64,000 nt of DNA. It comes from Fasciola hepatica (taxonomy: Eukaryota; Platyhelminthes; Trematoda; Plagiorchiida; Fasciolidae). How positions within the stretch are numbered: position 1 is the stretch's first letter; every line of letters starts with the position of its first letter. The notes under the pieces are model-generated. The model ran no database searches. It saw nothing but the letters and a program-made list of their open reading frames with translations, and was not told the DNA's origin. Of this stretch, positions 56,351-64,000 are shown in pieces. The translations under genes and the position numbers were made by a program. The stretch covers positions 1,984,001 to 2,048,000 of the forward strand of contig CANUEZ040000156.1 in NCBI GenBank assembly GCA_948099385.1, given 5' to 3'.

Positions 56351-58323
56351 GTTTTGTTTTTCATTCTATAGGATATCTAAAGCCGATAGCATTTGTGGTC
56401 GGAGCTGCGATGATGCGTTAAGTTGTGTGACGAGAATAAGATTCCCAATTGTATAAGTTGTAGATGTTAGCCGCTCGTCTACCGGATGTCATTTATTTGA
56501 CGTCTTTATCAATCGCGAATAGTTAACGCGTGGTCGTAGTCACAGCACCTCAACTACTTTCAGCTACAGAAGTTCTTCTGAGTATCATTCTGTCACTCCG
56601 CGTATGCTGAACTTTTTTAAAAGTCTTTTTGACTTTATTGGATAACTCATTGATCGGCCCGCTTTTTCCATCACTTAGTTGTAATTCGCCATCTAAAACT
56701 TGCATGGTCGAATCATCCGCACATTGTTAAACCTTTCACGTGGTTTACTGTGAGGCACTTACCATCATACCTGATGGGAAGGTGATAAAATATATTTGAT
56801 CCAGCAAATCTGGATAATGAATGTTGTCAGTGTCATCGTGGAATTTGTGGTGCACCTCTCCAGCTTTAACGTAGATGGTCATACAATGCAACACAGGTGA
56901 CTAATAAATGAAAGGGGACCATGAAACAACAATCGAGAGGGGCATGCATTTGGCTGAGAAGTTAATGTTTTGGCACTTCTTATGCTTAACAAATAGATAA
57001 ATATATCCTCGGTCTCGCAAGTAGGAAGGGGTGATCCTCGGATCCTCATTGCAAATGGGCGAAGTGGACAAGAGATGAAATCGCACTGCGGTTGTGTCTA
57101 CATTCAAATGCCCTATGCGCTCAACCGTGTAAGACGAGGAACGACACGACGCCGAATCAGTCAGTGACGTTTAGTGTCTGTGCCAGACAACCATCAAGTG
57201 TGTTCTGTACATGAGTGCAGCCACTAAATCCAAAATATTTGCGTGCGTGTATGGGACAAAAGCCGTCAGAGTGAAAATTAAAATAACTATATGAGCATTT
57301 ACGATCGATCGACAGTCTGTGAGCGAGTAGGCTGACGCAGTGAAGATCATATCGGTCGGGAATCATGGAGAAACGGGTTGATTGAATGTCAAAAAATGAC
57401 AGTTGAGATTTTGCCTAATGTTACTCTTAATAACAACTTGTTTGTTTCTTCCCAGGAGGCTGCACTCCTTCCAGAGATTGATATGCAGCTCTGAGTAGTA
57501 CAGTCCGATGGCCGACAACAAAAAGAAACTGAAAAGTATCAAGTATATGGACCACCAGATGACATCGTCAGTGCACAGTGACGATGTTACCTCGACGGAT
57601 GATGGAACGTTCGCAAAATAAATGCCAAGCTCAGCGAATAGGAGCTGTTGAAAACTCTGGTACACATTTCACGACCATTGTCATACCTTTCGGTTCATAA
57701 CAAGCCTTATTACTTTAGCTGACCACCTAATTCATTTGTATGATCCAGCGACTAGGTTCCGTGACTTATCTGAAACACTGGACTTGCCGACAACTAGTAA
57801 TTCCCTAGCTGATATGTTTTTGTTCGTTTAAGTAAGCAACTTCCCGATCAACTCCTCCGGAACTTCAGCGAAATATAGTGTTGTCGTAACTATTTGAAGG
57901 GGGTTTGATGATCTGTATGCTAATCCTCGAAACATCTTGAGTTCTCTGAACAGAGCGGTCTCTTTTGAGTCGTTAGCCGCATACACAAACGAAGAGCCCA
58001 TTTCTAGGATCTCAAGGTAATTCTTCGAGTTATTTTTCGGTTGGCCAAGGAAAACCTTCATACTGAGGAGAATTGATCCCAAGCATTGATTTTTGATGTA
58101 ATTGGTGTGCTGTTCTGTCCCGATGGCCCTAGTAAGAAGACTTTCTGCCCTGGAATCATTTCGTTTAATATGCAAAAACGAGCAGTTTACATTGGACGGC
58201 AGGTGACCTTAGTCAAATATTTGGTACGAAGCGTATTGCTCCAGACTCTTCTCATAACCGGCTTTCCTGACTGGCTCTCTTGGCTGATTTCGTCGCGGTC
58301 GGTTGAAGTAACTTGGAATTCTA
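56351..58323. other. Intergenic, nothing recognised
   Basis: Several short open frames (for example 57665-57363 and 58175-57828 on the minus strand) show no family signature and no supporting splice pattern that I can establish. Confidence 0.4.
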
Positions 58324-58731
58324 TTGATTGATTTCCGTCCCGGTAGACTGAAACAACTCTTCGCCACTGATAAGTTCCGTTGCTTTCAGTGGGAACAACA
58401 CATGGCCGCTCGGTTCGATGAGAACGACTGTTCGCGCCTGGCTGAACGATTTCGTTACGAACTGATTGAGCGATCAACCCGCTTCGCTGGCCCGAGATTT
58501 TCCATCTCTTTTGGGCAGACAATAGCGCATTGTCTGCTAACTGAACTAAGCAGTGTATCGATGCATCTGCCAATGACCTCACAAGTAGTTTGGCATCGTA
58601 CCCCTCCGTTAACTTACCCAATTGTTCTGGAAGTATCTTCACTCAATCATATGTTGTTTCTGAATGACCCCGCTATTCCATGCAACACTCGAGAAGCCGC
58701 ATTAAATCTAAGTAACTCGGAGAGATGGTAA
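58324..58731 (+). CDS. Unrecognised open reading frame
   Basis: A 135-codon frame with FRPGRLKQLFATDKFRCFQW, an aromatic and Arg-rich middle (RLAERFRYELIERSTRFAGP) and a hydrophobic tail. The opposite strand is also open over 58642-58187 (151 codons), so the true coding strand is not clear. I recognise no domain. It could be a conserved host exon, a decayed transposon Gag, or chance. Confidence 0.25.
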   Translation: MIDFRPGRLKQLFATDKFRCFQWEQHMAARFDENDCSRLAERFRYELIERSTRFAGPRFSISFGQTIAHCLLTELSSVSMHLPMTSQVVWHRTPPLTYPIVLEVSSLNHMLFLNDPAIPCNTREAALNLSNSERW

Positions 58732-59249
58732 ACATTGGTCTGCTCACATGGCTCACTGTGTGCACAAATTGCATTGCATTATTTTTCCAGATGGAAAGAT
58801 CGGGCATTTGACGTGCAATCTGTATTTATGACTTCCTTTGTTCACCAGTGCGTTTTACCATACTTACCCTTCATCTCTTCCGTAATCTCCCATAATGTCA
58901 AAGCACTTTTTAACTGATGAACAGGGTGTGATCTGTACGTTAATGCGGGCTAACACTTGAAGCTACGTAGAATTCAGTTGAATTAAGCAAATTAAACACG
59001 AAAGAAAGAAGAATCCTTGGCAGAACAACGAAGTGTTCGTGCGGATACATTCCCTAACAATCCCGCGATGCTGAAAGAAAAACCCGTCAATGACAGAAAT
59101 GGCTAAACTGTTTGGGACCTTTCCGCCGGCATGCTCCGACTGTTCGTTCGTTAGATCTCATGATTTTTAAGCATGCACATTCGATATCCTATAGCGGAAT
59201 ACGTACGAAACACTATTCATACTCGACCAAACGTAGTAGTCGGCCGCAA
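58732..59249. other. Intergenic, nothing recognised
   Basis: No recognisable coding or repeat sequence. Confidence 0.4.
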
Positions 59250-59980
59250 ACTTGATAGATGTGCATCCATCAAACTTGTTTCCGACCGCACTGTTTGGTC
59301 GTATCTGAATACCGATGTTTATGTTTGGCTTAAAACCTGCATCACTGTCGAGCGGAGCTCGCTTCCCTGTTCCGCCCTAATATCCACAGGCAGCGTACGT
59401 TTTTCTGATGTCCACCTGGATATAGCAGGTCTATTGCTAATGCCCCAATGTATGCCGCTTCTTTCTCGCCTGTGACCATCGTATTTTGCTCGTTGATCAA
59501 TCGATGTTCGCATTGCTGAAAATTGCCAAATCGTCTTTTGTGTCACTGGATTCTTTCGCTTAGATTCCGGTATAATCACTCACCATCCAGCCGATTGTTG
59601 GGGCAATTCCACAGACAACTAAAATCCCGTTACCCCCAACTCTCATGCAGTCAAGTGGACAGACGCACGTCCGTTAATCATGTTGTTTTGCATACTCACC
59701 ACCCTAGAAAAGACTTCACTTTTGCCCGACGCACCTCCAAAATGACCCGGTGTTCTTCAGACACAATTCCCATGTTATCGACCCCCTATTTCTGTCCTTC
59801 ATTTGAAATCATGTGACATCACTCCGTGACCCCAAACATCGCTTATTCATTCGTCCCACTTACACCCCAAAAGATTCAAACACATGGTCCTTTGTTTTCG
59901 TTCGCTGCTATGCTGTTGAACCCTTATGGCATCCAGTACACTCCGTTCCATTTCGTACCACTTCCCGTCCAGCTCTTTTA
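59250..59980 (+). mobile_element. CsRn1-like gypsy integrase relic
   Basis: Decayed integrase text in order: KLVSDRTVWSYLNTDVYVW (matches [19 protein letters not shown] of the intact element), VRFSDVHLDIAGLLLMP (matches [15 protein letters not shown]), FHRQLKSRYPQL (after the DDE Glu) and FVFVRCYAVEPLWHPVH, which aligns with the C-terminal [17 protein letters not shown]. It has stops and frame changes throughout and no LTRs. It is related to the intact gypsy element but much older. Confidence 0.75.
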
Positions 59981-59984
59981 ACCG

Positions 59985-60150
59985 TTAACCTCACACTTTA
60001 ATTCTCTGGTTTCGGTTGCTATCCTCAGCATCGTCTACTCAAGAACGAAACGATTAAAGAGCAAAGATAAAGCTACCGGAGGAGAAAATCATGAAGAGGA
60101 AGGAAGAGCTCTAATGCAACTGCGTCACCAGTCACAGGTATTGTCGAAAC
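59985..60150 (-). mobile_element. RTE 3' end fragment
   Basis: Diverged copy of the sequence at 27800-27900 and 38370-38470 (GTTAACCTC.CACTT, CTCTGGTTT.GGTTGCTA, TCAAG.AC), the 3' UTR of the RTE family. Confidence 0.6.
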
Positions 60151-60179
60151 TGATCGACGCAAGTGTCTATTGATCAAAT

Positions 60180-60400
60180 TGACGCTGCCGCCTTGAAGAA
60201 CAACTGAAAACTTGGATCAATACGGTCAAGTCGGACGTCCAGTGATTGGAATCCCGGTCTGTTTACGGTCCCCGTCTTTGGAACCAGAAGTGGATCTCAC
60301 TGTGTTCCGATCTCGCCTATGACCGCCGTTCATGGGCATGCGCAACCCGCGACATCCATGAGCGGGCTCATTCTCCGTCAAGGAACAGCCGCATAAAAGT
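60180..60400 (+). mobile_element. RTE C-terminal piece
   Basis: Frame 60246-60485 includes RSVYGPRLWNQKWISLCSDL and AYDRRSWACATRDIHE, which I recognise as a block repeated at the C-terminus of fluke RTE proteins. It is isolated and incomplete. Confidence 0.55.
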
Positions 60401-62364
60401 GAAAGTAAATATCGTATATAACAGTACTAGCGCAGAACTACGTATTTTCATATCTCCAATAACCAGCAAGTTGTGGAGATTTTAAGGCAATAAACCTTGT
60501 GGTCTGCCTGTATGCAGTGAACAAATCTCCTCAGAATTCGAACGAAACCCTATTGTCGCCAATACGAGTCGGCCGCCCCCAGGACAGAATATGAGCTTTT
60601 GAGGGAAAAGGATAAAATGTTTGTTTATAATTAAGTAACCCAGACATCAACAGAAACAACGTTTACATACACTGAGAACCAGCGGATTTGCTTTTATTAT
60701 ACAGGATTTTTCCAGTCGCTTCGACACCACCATGACGGTTATGAAATAAGTTTTCGGTCTGTGCGTCATCGCATTTTCCACCTTTGATTTTAATGACTAG
60801 TGTAGAGATAGCCCATTAAATTCTCCCCTCAGAAGAAAGAAAAATGTCTACGAGTACGTTTCAATCCGCTCTACTAGAAAGAAACTGTATGAAATAGACC
60901 TTGAAGTTGTGAGTAGTTTCACAAGTTTGCAGATGAGTATGAACAGAAAAATTGCTTTCATAAATATATTTACACACCTATAGCGAAACATAGTATGAAG
61001 CGTAATCCTGAAAAACTATTACCTCTCCATACATATATTTGTCGAATTCGGGGCACTTTTCAATCGTTACAGTGGACATTTTCCCAGCAACCAGGGCGCC
61101 TTTAATTGTCGTCCGTCAACAAGATTGATCAGATTTTGTTCCAAAAACGAAATCAATAATTTTGGTGTGACGCGTTAGTATTCGGTGGGATATTTTTTCC
61201 GGTGAATTTCTTACTACAAATGACAGCGGACTGACTAGCCGAATCATTTCAACACACCGTTACGCTTATAAATAAGATCACAAACGAGACTGGCGTCTTT
61301 AGTTAATCAACGACGCCCCAACCCATAAGCAGAGTTGCTGGAAAATGTAAGTGGTTGTTCATTCGTCCACTGTCCGACACTGTTTGTAGGAAGGGAGTAT
61401 AATACCCAATAACAATAATACACTCTATTGATATCGCATCACTCGCATTCGGGTGAGCGACAACATTGTGATCCACTCGTTTTACAACAAATGAGAATTT
61501 ACGCAGATAATCGACCCAGTTTCGTTGACCCAACCCGACATATACCCAGAAAGAATGAAAAACTAAACTTGGTACATACTGAAAAGTGCTTTCGTAAGCT
61601 CATGCTGGACGACAAGAATACGTAATCGTACTGAAACAGAGTGGGACAGAATACGCGAAGTAAGAATATGGTCGGGAGTGGTACGACACACTGGCCTGGT
61701 CAAGACAGAGAAAGGCGAACCAGTAACCTGATCCGTCAATGCGACACCGATAGACACTAGATAACAGTCGGATAAAGACCGCTCGACTCGGCCCGGGAAT
61801 AACTTGATATGCACCGGCTGCGTCAAATGGGATCATCGCGAATGCTAGACAGAAAGTAACAGACATGTGAGCAGAATCAGTAAGAATAGTTATCATATAA
61901 CTACATAAGGAGTAGACGGTGGAACGCAGATAAGTTTTATTATTCAGACCAATGGATTTCACAGAGCAGTTACACATAAGGCGTGCACTGGACTTCGGTT
62001 GACCTGAATCACGTGTAGTCCGGAGGCAACATCCGAATGCTTGAATATATGCAGCAGTAATTCGGTTTCTATTACTATTCGCATCACAGCAGTCATCTTT
62101 CAAACACCGATAACTTGTTGAAAAAAGATGTAAACTATTGGACTGTCACGGTGACACGAAGAAAATCAAAACCAAAGGAAAACAGCGGACAGCATATGTA
62201 GTGAAGAACACTATACTTCTGGATGAAGTTTACGAAATCACCATTATCTTGTTCGAGAATAAAACATTTTAACGCGCTCCCATTGATCCGCGATTTCTCG
62301 AGAACATACAAATGTGAGATAGTAAAATTTCTTTTTAAATGCACGTAAAGTGAATTACATTATA
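60401..62364. other. Intergenic, nothing recognised
   Basis: AT-rich sequence. A minus-strand frame at 62103-61600 (167 codons) has no family signature that I can name. Confidence 0.4.
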
Positions 62365-64000
62365 ACGCTTGAACACCATATTCAGAAGACATTATAAAAC
62401 CGGATTGTGGGGGAGTATTCACGTTAGAACCAGTTTGTTGATCCTGCTTTTGAAGAGAGACGGGTTGTAAGTGAATGAGATGACAGCAGGAGGGAGAATG
62501 TTCCATTATTTGACTGTCCGGGGAAAGAAGAAAAGTTGTAAGATAGAAGTACGACATCTAATGTCAAAAAGATTGATAAGGATGACTAGTTGCCTGAGTA
62601 CGTGATGATCGGGATAAAGTTTTGGGGAGATAAACTGCCAAAAAAGCTGAGAAAAACAAAATCTAAAGTAGTTCCGGTAGAAGACAGACAGTGAGGCAAC
62701 AGCCCCACGATGGGTTAGGGACTGCAGATTTGAGGTTAAAGAAGGGTCGTCGATCAACCGAATGACCTTTCGTTGAACCCGATCAAGAAGAGAGGTAGAC
62801 AAAGCTGCACCCCACACGTGACTACCGTATTCAAGTGCGGGGCGGATTTGAGCTTTGTATATCAGAAGACGAGCCGATGTGAAGAAGCGTCTGGCTCGAA
62901 ACAGAAAACCAACCTTGCGCGCACCTCGAGAAGCGAGCTGAGATATGAAACGGAACTAGCATGGAGAAGAAGTTATAGATTAGCCAGGAAGAGAGATAGA
63001 ATCTGTGAAGTGCAGTACAGTTGAATCGAAGGATAAATGAGGGGAGAATAAATGACGTTTCAAAGAAACTGAGAGGAGAGAGGTTTAAGAAGCACTAAGT
63101 GCAGCATGATTGTGGTAGCCCGAGGAATAGATGTGTTCCAGGTCGGAGTCTAAGGATACACTGATTGCACTGCAGTCACAACCAATGTTAGTGTTGGCAT
63201 GGCGGGGAGTGCGGTAAGAAAGGAAAGAATGAAGGGTGGCGTCATCGGCAAAAGAATGAGTTGGGTTAGAAGTAGTGAATAGTAGATCATCGATAAATAA
63301 AGGAAACAAGGCGGGCGCAAGTACTGAACCTTAGGGAACGCCAGCATTCACAGGAAATGGCTGGGACAGAACTCCATCAACTCGGACGGAGATGGTTCGT
63401 TTACTGAGGAAACTAGATGTCCACGATACGAGAGCAGAAGAGAACCCGAAAGTGGGTAGTTTCGCCAAGAGACCTTCGTGCCAAACTCGGTCAAAGGCCT
63501 TGGAGATGTCGTGCGAGACCGTGTGTGTCTCTCGGTGATTGTTGATTGAAGCCGACCAGGAGTGTGAGACGAGAGCCAGGATATCACCGATGGAAGGGCT
63601 AGGTCGGAATCCGTATTAGCGATTGCTCAGTAGTCCTTCGCGTTCGAGAAACGTACGCAGTCGGTCGGAGATAACAGTGTCGAATACTTTCGAAATAATA
63701 GGTGCGACGGAAATTGGACGATAGTTATTTGGGTCAAAAAGATCGCCGCATTTGGGAAAAGGAAAAATCACGGTGTTTTTCCAGGAGATCGAAAAAGTAG
63801 AAAGGTAGAGGGAAAGAGAGAGACAGACCGAGACAGAGCGAACGACGTACCAGAGGGGCCAACTAAGAGGCACACCTTTTAAGGGCAATGGGTGGTATAC
63901 CGTCCAGACCGGGTGGTTTGCATACGACCAAAGAACGCAGTGCTTGGCGGATATTCCCAGTGCCACCGTGAGGTAAAAAATGGGAGACAGAGAAGAGAAG
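62365..64000 (-). mobile_element. Jockey-superfamily LINE, copy 2, cut by window edge
   Basis: About 97-98% identical to 23186-24900. Minus-strand text: NNYRPISVAPIISKVFD, NR-stop-YGFRP, GVP-stop-GSVLAPALF, THSFADDATLHSF, LLDRVQRKVIRLI and FFPRTVK. The same in-frame stops as in copy 1 are present. The 3' end is at about 62365. The 5' part with the endonuclease lies beyond the window. Confidence 0.88.

Overview
This is eukaryotic DNA, most probably from a digenean trematode (fluke). It has one host gene with very long introns, and most of the rest is retrotransposon sequence. The mobile-element set fits flukes: a CsRn1-type Ty3/gypsy element with a CHCC Gag knuckle, many RTE (SR2-like) LINEs, CR1-like LINEs, a Penelope-like element and a tRNA-derived SINE. 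Genus cannot be decided from the sequence alone.

Layout. 1-2092: Penelope-like element, minus strand, running off the left edge. 2093-17783: a nest of retrotransposons. CR1 copy A (2432-6350) is headed by a misplaced fragment of its own ORF2. A 5'-truncated FADD-type CR1 follows (6351-7640). CR1 copy B (about 7832-17783) is split inside ORF1 by a complete gypsy element (8362-13842, minus strand). That gypsy element has identical 270-bp LTRs, a 4-bp target duplication, intact gag and pol, and a complete-looking -1 frameshift signal at the gag stop.

18533-54713: a Hippo pathway kinase gene (MST1/2, STK3/STK4, Drosophila hippo) on the plus strand in at least seven coding exons. The kinase domain is in exons 1-4, the linker with Thr-Met motifs in exons 5-6, and the SARAH domain in exon 7. 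Its introns (8.1, 1.7, 2.4, 16.5, about 3 and 2.6 kb) are filled with decayed RTE and Jockey-like LINEs, a gypsy integrase relic, SINEs and microsatellites. Intron 4 holds the most striking structure: an inverted repeat with 4.56-kb and 3.76-kb arms, almost identical in sequence, around a 5.1-kb spacer. Copies of the same RTE sequences also lie in introns 1, 2, 5 and 6.

54714-64000: the 3' UTR with poly(A) signals, LINE and gypsy relics, one unrecognised open frame (58324-58731), and a second Jockey-like LINE copy running off the right edge. It is the sister of the copy in intron 1.

The Hippo kinase is the only host gene I can support. Everything else that codes recognisably is mobile-element protein. 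The gypsy element is the only mobile element here that still looks intact. The LINE copies carry stops, frameshifts or truncations, several of them shared between copies, which says something about how they were duplicated.
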